A stretch of 64,000 nt of DNA from Girardinichthys multiradiatus (GCF_021462225.1 NC_061811.1:548001-612000), one strand, 5' to 3'. Positions 1-12,465 are shown, counted from the stretch's first letter. Notes: generated by a model not told the origin, from the sequence alone. Made by a program: numbers and translations.

Positions 1-99
1 CACTTTCTGGTCAACTTGTACATTCTTTAAGAACCTTAGGACATTTTCTTGTGTTTAGCTGTCTCTCTGAGCAGAGGACAGGTTCTGAGGTTTTTTTAC

Positions 100-322
100 C
101 GAGAGGATGGCTAATGGGAACAGGAAGCCGATGGTGAACCGGTAGTAGTTGATTGGATATTCCCACGGCCTCATAGGGTAGTGCTCGAAGCACACAGACT
201 GGTTGGTCCGGTCCCTGGTCACCTCTTTATGGCGAAAGAAAACCACACCTACTGCTATCTCTTTCATCCAGATGATGCCACTGACGATCCATGCTGCAGT
301 CATAGAGCGTAGAGAGGTAAAC
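100..322 (-). CDS. gpr68: gpr68 exon, TM4 to TM5
   Basis: It has 223 bp between acceptor TTTCCAG and donor GTAAAA at 99. It encodes TM4, the loop with VCFEHYP, and TM5 with [17 protein letters not shown]6, TM7 and the tail are outside the window. Confidence 0.8.
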
Positions 323-2291
323 CTGGAAACAGAAACAGAAACATGTTTTTATTTAGGCAGAACATTTCAGATGACAGTATTCCTTCTGTATGTTGGGTTT
401 TACAGAAGCTACTGACTCCCTTGATCTGAACCTTTACCACCAAATCTACCTGAGAGGATGGACTACAGCTAGGTAGCGATCGAGACTGATGCAGCACAGA
501 AAGCCAATGCTGATGTAAATGTTTTCATAGAGCAGGAACCCACACAGCTGACACAACCACTCCCTGTACTGCCAATCATCGTCCTGAAATAAAAACCCAG
601 AAACAGAAAACAACTATACTGTAGATCCACAAGACAACAGTTATGTGACAAGCTGTCTTCTTCCTTTTAGTTTTTTATCTTTATAAGAATGAATTATTTA
701 CAAACCATTACCTGAAAGATGTACTGCAGCCAGAGTGGTAAAGAAGCCTGGTACAACAGGTCCGACACAGTGAGGTTCAACAGATAAACACCGAGCTCGT
801 TCCTCTGCTTCAGCTGGAGAGCTGCATGGTACAGGGAGTACAGGTTGGAGGGAACACCAACCTGAAATCAAGCAGAATCATTTAAATTAATGTGTTTGGA
901 TTGAACAGACTCCCATTGTTTGGTTCTACATGGTACAACAAAAGATATGAAGGTGTTCTCCTGCCAGTAAGAACCATGGCGACTCACAGCCTTCCTTCCA
1001 CATCCCAGACCAGCTTCCTGTCACCAGTTAACCCACACATTGCTCAGTTTCACTGTATCTACTTACTCTAAGCATGGTCTGCTCCTATAACAAGGCTTTT
1101 ACCTTCTGTAAACTAAAGGAATATTATTTATAATAATATTGTATCTACATGACTTCTGGGAGGTTTCCTGAAATACTATACAAGTCAGAATACTACAAAA
1201 ATTAGCTGTAGATGTTAGCATGCTTGTGTTAGCATTTGCATGCTCTGCTCTGTGTATTCATTCTACATTGGTTGGGCATCTTAAAAATGTTTGAAAATCA
1301 CAACTAATAGTGAATGCTAGAATTAGCATATTAAAGTTGGCATATTCAAGAAGTGGCTAACATTACTGTTATGAGAAGTAAGCATTAGCATGATAATGCT
1401 AATTCTAACATTACACTAATGTTGGCTTAAGTGCAATGCATCATGGGATATTTTGACAGATGCAGTGTCCATCCTTGTAAACAATTATGCCAGGCAGTCT
1501 GAAACCTAGCTGTAGACGTTAGTGTGAGCATGCTAACATTGGGAGTAAATGAGCATTAACAGGCTAACTTTAAGGTGGAGTACATCGTGGTCTACTTAGA
1601 CCTTTGTAGTCCAGAACATCTGTACTATTAGACAAATGTTATGTTGGTTGAGGTGCTTCATGTTTTCACCAAGATGGTAATGCAGACCTAAACAGGTTGT
1701 GGCTGTGGTTCAGTATTCTCAGGACTCTGCTTGTTCAAACGTAAAATCATGAAAGTTTTTTTTTTGTCGTTGTTGAAAAGGTTTATACCGCATAATAATC
1801 TTTGTAGTTTTCTGTAAGTCTTTAAATGGTCAGAGCCCACACTATATCAGAACCCTCTAGGTACCTCATAGAGATACAAACATCTCCAGTAAATGTCTCC
1901 GGTTAAACTGTAAGTGGGCTGCATAGAGAACCAGTATCACCAGCAAGATCTGCACACTTGTGATGATCAGATGTCTCAGCCAAAGCAAACAAAAAGCATA
2001 TTTAGTGGTGTCTCCTCAAGGTGGTAAGGAACTCTTGCTAAACATAACCGCAGTGATGCCACAACTCTGTTGATTGGTTCTTCAGGCATCACTCTTGCAA
2101 TAATTGTTTCAAAGAGGAAGCTGCTTTTCAATCTTCCTCAATCTGAATTATCAGCAATTTCCATTACTAAAGCGTTCATCAGCTGATATTAAAAACTCAC
2201 TCACCACCAACACCAGAATGTAGACACAGGAGAAGACGTACTGGTGGATTTCATGGCTGATGGTGCAGTTAATCACATCCTCTTCAAGCAT
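100..2291 (-). CDS. gpr68: Proton-sensing G protein-coupled receptor, GPR68/OGR1-like, 3'-incomplete
   Basis: Four exons (2205-2291, 712-861, 450-583, 100-322) join in one frame of 198 residues, from the start Met to the end of TM5; the rest lies left of the window. Visible marks are the N-terminal block CTISHEIHQ, a TM2 [10 protein letters not shown] block, the TM3 end DRYLAVVHP, and the extracellular-loop block VCFEHYP. Known family role: a plasma-membrane receptor activated by extracellular acid through histidines and coupled mainly to Gq. The two N-terminal His match the recalled human GPR68 H17 and H20, and the His in FEHYP matches H169; the position I recall as H84 appears not to be His. 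The neighbouring ccdc88c gene supports gpr68 over gpr4, gpr65 or gpr132. Oddity: the reading frame is split by introns, although the mammalian receptor is encoded in one coding exon. Confidence 0.82.
450..583 (-). CDS. gpr68: gpr68 exon, extracellular loop 1 to DRY motif
   Basis: It has 134 bp between an acceptor ATTTCAG and donor GTAGAT. It encodes DDDWQYREW, the conserved loop Cys, TM3 with LLYENIYIS, and [10 protein letters not shown]. The intron falls just after the DRY-HP segment. Confidence 0.82.
712..861 (-). CDS. gpr68: gpr68 exon, TM1 end to TM2
   Basis: Fifty codons in phase 0 between an acceptor ending TTTCAG and a GTAATG donor. It encodes the end of TM1, the first intracellular loop ([12 protein letters not shown]) and TM2 ending [10 protein letters not shown], all characteristic of the proton-sensing receptor group. 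Confidence 0.82.
862..2204 (-). other. First coding-region intron of gpr68
   Basis: A 1.34-kb intron with no recognisable gene or transposon. Positions 1200-1560 hold many degenerate ATTAGCAT / ATGCTAA words in both orientations. Confidence 0.6.
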
Positions 2292-2391
2292 GATAGACCC
2301 AACCACACTCAGACTACTTCACCCTGAATCATAACTTCCTTGCAACCACGTTGATCCTCAAGCAGGATGGGAAAGTCCAGCTTCTTTTAGT
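2205..2391 (-). CDS. gpr68: gpr68 exon with start codon and 5' UTR
   Basis: The ATG is at 2291-2289 and gives 29 codons to a GTGAGT donor at 2204. An acceptor CTCTCCACAG just right of 2391 suggests that 2292-2391 is 5' UTR. The encoded segment is the extracellular N-terminus, with an Asn-Cys-Thr glycosylation-like site, and the start of TM1. Confidence 0.75.
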
Positions 2392-2514
2392 CTGTGGAGA
2401 GCAGGAGAGTTTATATTAGACAAGATCTGTTGTTTTCTAAGATTTGATGTCATTAATATGAAGACGTTCCATCAAATCTGATGGAAGAGGAACAGAAACT
2501 GATCTAATCGTTTT

Positions 2515-2568
2515 CCATCATCCACCCATTTATCCATCCGTCCATCTATCATCCATCCATCAGTCAGT
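2515..2568. repeat. Short ATCC microsatellite
   Basis: Imperfect ATCC repeats with CATC and CGTC variants lie upstream of gpr68. On the minus strand this reads GGAT, the tail motif of RTE-type LINEs in fish, but no LINE body is next to it. Confidence 0.6.
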
Positions 2569-2648
2569 CACTATGTCCAGCAGAACAACAAACACTGCTC
2601 ATCATCCTGAACACACCATCACCACAGAGTCTCTCTGAGATGTCCTAC

Positions 2649-2760
2649 CTTAGCCTGAACATTCCTGCCAAGGAGTCTCAGCTTCAGAGTGATTCAGTTC
2701 TCTGCTGAGAGCAACTCTGAGGAGGAGACAACAGAAACTCCTCTTAGTGAGGAGGTGCTG
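2649..2760 (-). other. Possible non-coding 5' exon of gpr68
   Basis: On the minus strand the sequence before 2649 ends GGCTAAG followed by a GTAGGA donor, facing the acceptor at 2392-2401. No upstream boundary is visible, so the right edge given here is a guess. Confidence 0.25.
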
Positions 2761-3029
2761 TTGACCTTGTTGCTAGAGGTGACGCTGTCTTCTAAGAGCT
2801 GTGATTGGTTGTTACAAAAAACAAACAATAAATAAAACAAAAGCACTTGTCAGTGGAGACAAATTAACATCATAGAATTTAAACTGGATTCAGAAATGTT
2901 TAAAATCATGATAAAACTAAGCAAGATTAATTGTCACAGTATCAACATGTTTGAACATAGCTTATTTACATGCTCATCATTATTTAAAATTGTTTATTAT
3001 CCTACTTTGTTTATTTGATATTAACGGAC

Positions 3030-3469
<440 letters not shown>

Positions 3470-4019
3470 TGTTAAGAGTCTAAACCCCACATTTAATTTC
3501 AATATAAAGCCATAAAATAGGCCTTTAAATGAGAAAAAAAATCCCATATATGTGTAATTCCCCAGACAATGTTTAAAAGAACATTCACTTCAATGAACAT
3601 GTCTGCAGATCTTGTGTGACAAACCAGAAGGTATCCCCACCTCTTGCCCAATGACTGCAGGATGGTTTATATAGGAAAGAAGAAGCTGCTGTGTAACAAC
3701 TTGAAATTCTAGCCTAAAAATGCTGAGTCAGTGCTCACAAGTGTAGAATCATAGCTAAGGTCAAAGGTTACCTCTCTCTCAAAGACGTGGAGCGTTAAAA
3801 CTGGATTGTTGCAACTCATTGTAGTTCGGCTCTGATCAAACACTGCTACGTGTCCTTGTGCAGAACGCTGCAGCCTGTCTGCTCTGCAGTTAGCAGAAAT
3901 ATGACCATCAGTCTGGGCCTCGCTCCGCTGCCTTCCTGCTCACTGCAGTTTTCATCTGTTCAGCACTTTGTTGTTTAAATATGTTTTATAAATACATTTT
4001 AATTTGAGATGTGGTGAGA
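3470..4019. other. Intergenic, nothing recognised
   Basis: I see no long frame, terminal repeat or known element tail here. Confidence 0.5.
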
Positions 4020-4495
4020 ACGTCAGCCTCAGTCACTGTGTGAAAAGCAGAAGTTGGATCAGAAACAATCTTTAGTCGTGAGAGCCAGAACCTTCTGCTG
4101 GTCTCACATGGACCTTTTAATGTGTCTGCAGTGTTTTCTGTAGGAGATCTGACTGATTAAACAGAACCTTCAGGTCAAGTTTCTACAGAACTATTCACAG
4201 CTAAAATCTACTGGTGTGTGTGGGCGTGTCTCTCTGCACTCTGGGCTCTTATTGGTCTGAAGTCCTACAGCAGTGGACGACACAGGCTGGAAGGAGACAG
4301 ACAAAAGCTATGATTGGATGGAGAAACTGGTTAAATCCAAAGGGTTCTGAATATTTCACTGGGTCAGAACCATCATCACACTTTTAGCTGAAAAAACTGG
4401 AAAAAGGATCAGAATGATAACTGGGTCAGGTAAAGCCCAACTATCTGTGACCCAGTTAAACTTTAAATAGTGGTTCTGATGGCTGTGATATAGAT
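4020..4495 (+). repeat. Unnamed interspersed repeat 'A', copy 1
   Basis: This stretch aligns by eye with 29,440-29,905 and 57,600-58,110. Shared blocks include GAACCTTCTGCTGG, GGGCGTGTCTCTCTG, ATTGG...GAAGTCCTACAGCA, TTTAAATCCAAA.GGTTC and GGGTCAGAACCATC.TCACA. Near its right end AACTGGGTCA (4419-4428) and TGACCCAGTT (4448-4457) form a 10-bp inverted repeat. No coding frame, tRNA-like promoter or clear terminal repeat was found. It may be a SINE or non-autonomous DNA element; the class is unknown. Confidence 0.7.
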
Positions 4496-7350
4496 GTGCA
4501 AACAGGACTGGGTTTTGGATTTAGTCTAGTAATATTTCATTCCTATATTTTGGTCTCCCAGCTGTTTTCATTAAGCTGATTGGTCCACGCCTGTCCTCAG
4601 GTAATCAGCTCCTCGTTGTTCCTCCTCCTGTTTTTCCTGTATTCTGTGTTTGTTTCCTTTTAGATACAGGTTTGCCTGCTGACTATCAGAACTCCTGTTG
4701 GATGTGGTAATGCATTCATTTGCTCCATCCTTACACAATAATATTCATTTTTAGTTGTTAGGTGTAACAGATATATTATTTGCACAAACTAAAAATGAAG
4801 CTAAGTACTTGTTTGAAAAGCCAGAGAGTTTTAGTGACACAGGCTGATAATATCAAGTCCAAACAGTAGTTGCATTAAGCACAGATGCAGTAACTCTTAA
4901 CCCAACAAGTTGTACATGGTTGTAAGGCAGGATTAGCGTGAAAATGCAAGAAACAATAGTTTGATGAGGTTAAACTTAAGTTTCAGAGATTTGTTTCTGT
5001 GCAACAGAGAGCGAATGGACAGGAAGCCCTCCTACTATAATCTGTATGTGTTTACTTTGGCATGCCAGGATCTTCAGAATGGTCTCTTAATCACATACTG
5101 GCAAACATTTAGAGCCACAGATGGAAACCACAGCCTGCATCTCTGTCACAGCCGGACCGTGCAGCATTCCTCCAGAGTCATTTTTGTTTCGTTAAGTCTG
5201 CATCTAAGATGTGACCATGAGCTTTCCTGTGTAGGTTCTGCTGCTACAGGTGAGCTTCCCCTTCCTTGAGTCTGCACCATTTCAGCTTTGGGACAGGTGG
5301 TAGAGTCTGTTCTCCATGCAGGAGCAGCATATGTGCACCTCATTCATATGACTAATAATTATCACGTGACTCATTAAGGCTTTGATCCTGCTGAAAAATC
5401 TTCTCTGACTCCATAAGACACCTCCAAACACATTTCCCTCCATGTGAGACGGGTCAGAATGTTCAGCTTGGTGTGTGATGATGGTTCGGACCCCATGAAA
5501 TATTTTTTGGATTTAAACTCCTTTAGCCACCACAAGGTTCTGACAAGTTAAATTTCTTGTCTGGGTTGAACAGCCTGACTGATTCTCATCTTTTCTGCTA
5601 CTGGAAAAGGTGGGAGGCACCATGGCAACCATTGACTGTGTTTTCTGAGTGTCATTATGTGACATAGCAGCTGGTTTGCTCTTTTAATTCAGGAACATTT
5701 AGTGGTTCTAAGGGCTCAGCTGCAGTCCACAGATGATTAATTGATCCAAGGAAGGAGATTTCATGGATGAAGCCGGCGTAACGAGCCAAAGCAGCAGATT
5801 AAGAGCAAATTAAGAGCAGAGGGGGTAATTAGACATGGATCCTCGGATTTAAGAACCAGGACACATTAATCCACCTGCAGTCCAACAAACACATCATTAT
5901 AAGCTACGTGTGTTTAAAATAAAAGCCTGAAGCTTCAGTGTTGATCTGATTCCAGGTTCATCACTGATGAGGAAAAACTGGACCAGTAAACATTCAAAAC
6001 GACATTCAGATGAACCTGATTTAGGTTGACTAAGTTGGAGCCCTTTTGTTTCTGACCCACAGCAGTTTGAGTCTATTGAACTTGTTCTGGCTTATACTGT
6101 GCTGAAGACCTATCCTCGTCAGGATGAATCTGGGCCTAAATGAAACAGTAACCATGACAACAAACATGCACACAGTAGGAAACACGTCTATTGTCACAGG
6201 TAGATCTTTAGTCAAACTGATGGAGCTCCAGTAGTTTAGAAATGTTCATTTACTTTTTAATTAATAATTTTACAGTATGGTACTTACAGCTACAAATATA
6301 TAAAATGCAGTTTGTGCAACATGTCAGAGCATGCTCAGTGTCAGTCTGAAGTGATGTCAGTAATAGATCTGGCTAGTTAGATGCTATTGATGCTCACCAC
6401 TGATGGGACCCAGATGCTGAAGCTCACAAACTGAAACATCAAACATGAACATCACAATTTTTCACCATACTGCATGTTTTCCTAACATCATCCCCCAGTG
6501 GTTCCGATGGACCTCAATTCCAGTCGTCTGCATTGTTGGTTCTGGTGTCACTCATCTTCCTCTCCATGTGTGTATGTCTGCTGTACAACTGTTGGGTCAG
6601 CCATCTTCTCCAAGACGGTGTAGGTCAGAACAGAACATTTCTAAATTAAAAATCTAGTTTATCATTGTAATTTTCTATAAAACAGAATCAACATTTCCAG
6701 AAATAAACACTGAGGTATATAACCCTGTAGGCGCTTTATCCAGTCCCCAGAAACCCCAAAGCGATTCACACTACAATCAGTCATCCATACATGAATGAAT
6801 GAATCTATCGCAGGTGTTTTTGATAAATCACTCAAATGGATTTTAAGCAGCTCCCTCATTTAACAACATAATCAGTCACTGAGATGATAACTTGATCGTG
6901 TCTTTCTGCTCTGGGTTTATTGCACACAGACTTCAGATAGACACGTCTATCCAGCTAGAGGAAAAAATTATTCATTTCCATCTGAATAAAGTTTTATTTC
7001 AAAAGTTGTGCAGTTCTAATCCTATTGTCAATGTCAGTGTTTCCAGAATGGGTCTTCCAAACTGACTGGTTCTGATGGGCCAGTTGGAGGGAGTCTGGCT
7101 GCAGCAGCTGCTCCTCAGTAAAGAACAGTATATGGCATAATGTCCTGGTATCTGAATGATGTGATCAATCAGAACGGTTCTAAAGTTGACCTCTTCTCAG
7201 AGAGGGGAAATGTCCGGTGGATTTGCTGCCTCCACTAGAAAGGTTCTGGAAAGGTTCTGTTGAGCCTGGGTTTTAGTCTGGACTTATGGTTTCTAGTAGC
7301 AAGTGATTTGACCTCTGCACTGTGGATGAAGCTGGTGGTTAAAACAAGTG
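4496..7350. other. Intergenic, nothing firmly recognised
   Basis: About 2.9 kb without a convincing gene. A stretch near 6,700-6,840 has words resembling degraded fish interspersed repeats (GGCGCTTTATCCAG, AAAGCGATTCACACTAC), but I cannot name it. Confidence 0.45.
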
Positions 7351-7354
7351 CAGC

Positions 7355-7545
7355 GAAGCAACAGAGCCCAGTCATCCTACACAGGAAGCTCGTTCCAGCT
7401 GCCAGGATCCGGTTCTTCCCGCCTGATCGCCATCTCAGGATGGTGAAGGTTGGTACGTGGATAGAGCAGGAAATTCAAAGCTTCATCTTTCAGCTCAGCT
7501 TCTTCTTCGCCGTGCCAGGCTGTAGCAGAAATGTGTGGGAAGCAG
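7355..7545 (-). mobile_element. RTE-type LINE fragment, antisense
   Basis: Read on the minus strand it matches the C-terminal part of the RTE frame at 17,899-20,127 (the region near 19,600-19,860), with shared blocks around CAGGATCCGGTTCTT and TTTCAGCTCAGCT. It is short and decayed, with no intact frame. Confidence 0.6.
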
Positions 7546-8655
7546 CACCTAGTGGCCAGCAGGAGTATTACACATCAAGCCATTAGTATTCACACAGTTT
7601 CATAAGTCCTACTTGAAAGCAATCTTCCAGATATTTGATAGATTAGAGAGATGAATGGCTGGACCAACAGCTTGGAGCTGAGTCCCTAACGGAACCAAAG
7701 CATTAATTACACAGCGTGATGTGTTGCTGGCCAGAGGCAGGCTGGTAAACAGCCTCGGCTGGTTAACAAATGACCCAGTGATCAATACTGTTTTCCCAGG
7801 GGCAGCTGGAGTGCCGGAGCCTTTTCCTCCAATTGCTGACCTGGCAGCAGTAACCATAGCAACAGGACCCAGTTGTAAATTGGTTGTCCTGGCCACCAGA
7901 TCCATCACCTTATCAGTAACTGCTTCCCAGGCCTCCCTGACTGTTTCCACGCAGTCTAACCATCAGGAGAACCGACAGAGAACATCAATCTGAAAAGGTT
8001 TCTCCCAGCAGATATCTGGTCTCATCCGGTGAAGCTGTGGTGACGCCACGTGTCACTCTATCCTATTTCTTGGCTATGATTCATGTTAAATCAGAGCATC
8101 ATGACAGGCCTGCTCACACCCTGAAGATGAGCAGCCAGCCTGCAGGAGTCAAAACATGCAGAGAGTTGATGCCTTCAGCTTTGTCTGCTGCTCCTGCTGG
8201 ACTCCAAAGCAAACCGACGCTGATTGAGATGTTAAACAGTGACACCTGCTACAGGAGTCAGTGCTTCAGGGTTTGATAGATTTACCTTCAGCCACACTTG
8301 GAGAGAAAGAACTAACAGGAACAAAAAGCCACCTCAAAAACAAACTGAGCAGGCGTCTAAACCAGGCCAGAGCTTCAAAATATCACACTAAGTGACCCAA
8401 TGAGACTTTTTGATGATGGCAATTTGCCCTAAGATCATTTCTTTCTGTTAACTGTAACTTTTTAAAAGGTGCTTCGGGTTCTTTGTTGGCAGATTTAGTT
8501 ATGGATTTAACAGTGAAGGGATTTCCTTCATCAGAGCAGCTGTTCCTAACTGGGTCAACAGACCCTCAATGAACTAGGGAGCATTGTTCTGCTGAAGGAG
8601 GCCATCAGCTAAAAGGTGTCAGAATAACATCCACATGGACCCAAGCAGTACAACA
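7546..8655. other. Unassigned stretch with overlapping frames on both strands
   Basis: A minus-strand frame of 113 codons (7609-7950) and a plus-strand frame of 90 codons (7721-7993) overlap. Neither resembles a family I know, and no splice-site context or start context supports a gene. They probably arise by chance in a relatively GC-rich patch. Confidence 0.35.
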
Positions 8656-8719
8656 TTGTGCATCATACTACCTCCACCAGCTTGTCTTCCTCCCATAGTC
8701 AATACTGGTGCCAGATCAC

Positions 8720-9200
8720 GACTGAGTACAATGCGGTAGAAAATTATTTACCCCCTTGCCAATTTTTCTGGGGGGGTTTTTTGTCACTAAAATGTTTCAG
8801 ATTATTTTTTCAATCACTGTGGAGAAATTCGGACCCGCTCCTCAAAAAGGGATTTAATTCAGGTTTTCCAGCATGAAAGGCTTGTTACAGGTCAGGCTAC
8901 GACATCTCAGTAGGATTCAGGACCAGGCTTTAATTATACCACTCATAAACCTTCATTTTGTTTTTAATCAGCTGTTTAAGGGTGGATTTGCTGGTGAGTT
9001 TTGGATCATTGTTCTGCTGTATAACCCAAGTGATCTTAAGGCCACTGATGGTCAGACATTTCCCTTCAGGATTTCCTGCTAGAGCAGAATTTATGGTTCC
9101 ATCAATTATAGAAAGTCGTCCCGGTCTTGAAGCAGCAAAGTGGCCAAAGATCGTCACACTGCCAACACCATGTTTTGTTTTGTTTTTTTCGACTTGCCCT
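8720..9200 (-). pseudogene. Tc1-like transposase remnant
   Basis: The minus strand encodes, around 8930-9157, SRPGRLSIIDGTINSAL and ITWVIQQNNDPKLTSKSTL, which correspond to the Tc1 blocks before and at the second catalytic Asp (QQDNDPKHTSKS type). That Asp is Asn here. The start, the first Asp and the terminal repeats are lost or unrecognisable. It is a dead fossil element. Confidence 0.75.
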
Positions 9201-9329
9201 GTTGCAGCATTTCAGACATATTATATGGAGCAGATGGCTGCCTACATGTGCCAGGGCAGATTTGCTCTACAAATAGGATGTCTCAAGACAGTGACTAACT
9301 TTCAGATTCCAGATTAAGTCCAGCACCAG

Positions 9330-10175
9330 AGTAGGCAGGGCTCAAGTGTGACTAGAACGGTAGAAGGCATTGAATCTACAGCACCTAAGAGCAGCAAAGG
9401 GCAGGTACAGCCAGCTCCGGAAGGCTGCAGCAGTCCCAGGCAGCCAGACATAAAGCTTCACCCCAGGGCAACCATATGCCCAGCACAGAAGTAGGTCACC
9501 GACAAGGCACAGGAGTAGCTGCCTCCAGGCCGAAGAACCAGCAACCCCCAGCAGTAAGACCTCCTGGCACTAAACGGGGGAGATCCCCAGAGCACCCAAC
9601 ATATTGGGCAGGCACCAGTTCACCGCAGCGGTCAGAACCCGGAAGGAAAAAAGTAAGACGGGCACATTGTATTTAACACCAGAGGGTCAGCTGTTGAAGT
9701 TCTGTGATGAATGCAGATGTGTGTCTAAAGTGCATTAAAATTGGGGTTCTGGGTGAGATGTACAAACCCCACTGCTTGTTGACAGCAGTCTCCCTCACCC
9801 CCACCCCTACCTCAAAGCCCTGAGTGTCTTTAGTGTAATAAAATTGAGGTGCAGGATGTGTCCAAATATAGCAGAAGGAAGGCACTGAATGTTGCTCCCC
9901 CAATGCCAACAGGGCCCATGGTCCCACACCCCCAAGACCCTACTGCTGTGTGATGTTGCATATGTGAGGGGGGAGGGGGTAGGCAGCAAAGCACCAGCAT
10001 GAATCCCACCATGGAGACCAGCTCCCCAACTGGCCCCCTTTTGTCCTGCCTGCGCCCACACCAACCTCCACCCCCCCAGAAACATCACATGGGGCTGCCC
10101 TGGCACCAACATCCCCGTACGCCCCAGACCCCGATGCTGAGGAGCCACCATGTTTGCCAGCACCTTGCTACTAGC
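9330..10175. other. C-rich low-complexity stretch, possibly LINE untranslated sequence
   Basis: The plus strand is rich in CA- and CC-containing words (CAGGCACCAG, CCCCCAGCAG, CCTCCACCCCC). This resembles C-rich interspersed sequence in fish LINEs, but I could not align it to any element in this window. The short frames here are not convincing. Confidence 0.3.
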
Positions 10176-10768
10176 ATGTTTGATGGCAGAAATTATGTTC
10201 TTTTGGATCAGTAGGGGGTTTGACCTTGGAACTCTACCATGGAGACCATTTTGCCCAGTCTAAACTCTGACCTTAACCGAGGCAAGAGGCTTGCAGAGCT
10301 TTGATCTGGTTTCTCCTGTGACCTCACGGATGAGTCATTAATGGTCTTTTGGGGAATTTTAAGTTGTGGTTGATTTGATGTTTTAACAATAAGTGGTAAT
10401 TACTTTTTTCCAGAGGCCCAGAGATTGGTTTTGGGTGGATTTAATTTTTTGGTTAGAAGGCAGTTCTGTCCTAGAATAGCCCCTCGACACAGTTTAGCTG
10501 GGAGATAGAGGCACTCTGGCAGAAATAGCACCACTGGTGGACAATGTCTTCCACCCTACAGTTTGACCGTGTCCCACCCCATGCATGAAACTGTTGCAGG
10601 ACTAGAGAGCTGCTTCAGTGACAGACTAACTGCATCCTAGGTACTCAAAAAGTTATATCTTGAAAGAGATTTTTGTCAGAAAGTGAAACTTGGATTCATC
10701 AAACATAAAGTGAAATATTTTTTCCAATTTTGATGATTGTGGCTGAGAGAAAATGAAAACCCATCAAA
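10176..10768. other. Intergenic, nothing recognised
   Basis: No gene, repeat boundary or element tail could be identified. Confidence 0.4.
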
Positions 10769-10911
10769 TCAGAATCAGAATCCGCTTTATTGCCAAGTTT
10801 GTACATTCAAAAAACAAAGAATTTGACTCCGGTACACTTTGCTCTCTGGGTTTTTTTTTTTTTTCGCGTTATAAGATATATTCTGCATATATCTTTATGT
10901 CCTTAAATATA

Positions 10912-12393
10912 CACTGCTCCAGAAAATGAAGGGAACCCTCAAATAACACATCCTAGATCTGAATGAATGAAATATTCTCATTAAATACTTTGTTCTGTAC
11001 AAAGTTGAATGTGCTGACAACAAAATCACACAAAAATCATGAATGGAAATCAAAGTTATTAACCAATGGAGGCCTGGATTTGGAGTCACACACAAAATTA
11101 AAGTGGAAAAACACACTAGAGGCTGATCCAACTTTGATGTAATGTCCTTAAAACAAGTCAACATGAGGCTCAGTATTGTGTGTAACCTCCATGTGCCTCT
11201 ATGACCTCCCTACAACGCCTGGACAGTCTGTGGTGCAACGTGACGTTGGTGGATGGAGCGAGACATGATGTCCCAGATGTTCTCAATCAGATTCAGGTCT
11301 GAGGAACAGGTGGGCCAGTCCATAGCTTCAATGTCTTCATCTTCCAAGAACTGCTGACACACTCCAGCCACATGAGGTCTAGCATTGTCCTGCATTAGGA
11401 GGAACCCAGGACCAACCGGACCAGCATATGGTCTCACAAGGGGTCTGAGGATCTCATCTTGGTACCTAATGTCAGTCAGGCTACCTCTGGCGAGCACATG
11501 AAAGAAATGCCACCCCACACCATTACTGACCCACTACCAAACCAGTCATGCTGAAGGATGTTGCAGGCAGCAGATCTCTCTCCACGGTGTCTCCAGACTC
11601 TGTCACGTCTGTCACATGTGCTCAGTGTGAACCTGCTTTCATCTGTGAAGACCACAGGGCGCCAGTGGCGAATTTGCCAATCCTGGTGTTCTCTGGTAAA
11701 TGCCAAGCATCCTGCACGGTGTTGGGCTGTGAGCACAACCTCCATTTGTGGACGTTGGGCCCTCATACCATCCTCATGGAGTCGGTTTCTAACCGTTTGT
11801 ACAGACACATGCACATTTGTGGTCTGCTGGAGGTCATTTTGCAGGGCTCTGGCAGTGCTCCTCCTGTTCCTCCTTGCACAAAGGTGGAGGTAGCGGTCCT
11901 GCTGCTGGGTTGTTGCCCTCCTACGGCCTCCTCCACGTCTCCTGGTGTACTGGCCTGTCTCCTGGTAGCACCTCCAGGTTCTGGACACTACGCTGACAGA
12001 CACAGCAAACCTTCTTGCCACAGCTTCCATTGATGTGCCATCCTGGATGAGCTGCACCACCTGAGCCACTTGTGTGGGTTGTAGAGTCCGTCTCATGCTA
12101 CCACGAGTGTGAAAGCACCACCAACATTCAAAAGTGACCAAAACATCAGCCAGAAATCATCGGTACTGAGAAGTGGTCTGTGGTCCCCACCTGCAGAACC
12201 ACTCCTTTATTGAGTGTCTTGATAATCACCAAAGATTTCCTCCTGTTGTCTTTTTCATTTGAACAACAAGATGTGAAATTAATTGTCAATCAGTGTTGCT
12301 TCCTAAGTGGACAGTTTGATTTCACAGAAGTTTGATTTACTTGGAATTATATTGTGTTGTTTAAGAGTTCCCTTTATTTTTTTCAGTAGTGTG
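10912..12393 (-). mobile_element. Tc1/mariner-superfamily DNA transposon (DD34E) inside the LINE 3' UTR
   Basis: The left end CACTGCTCCAGAAAATGAAG and the reversed right end CACACTACTGAAAAAAAT form imperfect terminal inverted repeats with the shared core AAAGGGAAC. Flanks on both sides carry TAAATATA (10,904-10,911 and 12,394-12,401), an 8-bp direct repeat instead of the plain TA expected for Tc1. The element carries one transposase gene, now broken. Confidence 0.8.
11165..12141 (-). pseudogene. Transposase of the DD34E element, frameshifted
   Basis: A paired-like helix-turn-helix N-terminus ([35 protein letters not shown]) is followed by catalytic blocks [18 protein letters not shown] and DLNLIENIWD. 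I count 34 residues between the second Asp and the Glu. A frameshift near 11,490-11,515 separates the first frame (11,476-12,141, ending in [11 protein letters not shown]) from the second (11,210-11,518). A second lesion near 11,210 cuts off the natural end GGYTQY. The protein would have cut and joined the element ends. Confidence 0.85.
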
Positions 12394-12465
12394 TAAATAT
12401 ACATAAATAAAAAGGTACATTTGCAACATCTGTATGCTGTTGTTTTGTACTCTATTGAATGTTCA

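Noticed and set aside
7609..7993. Overlapping 113- and 90-codon frames as a novel gene pair
   Set aside because: No family resemblance, splice context or repeat support; could be tested by RNA-seq.
11548..12033. 161- and 111-codon plus-strand frames
   Set aside because: Antisense to the DD34E transposase, which has recognisable catalytic blocks on the other strand.
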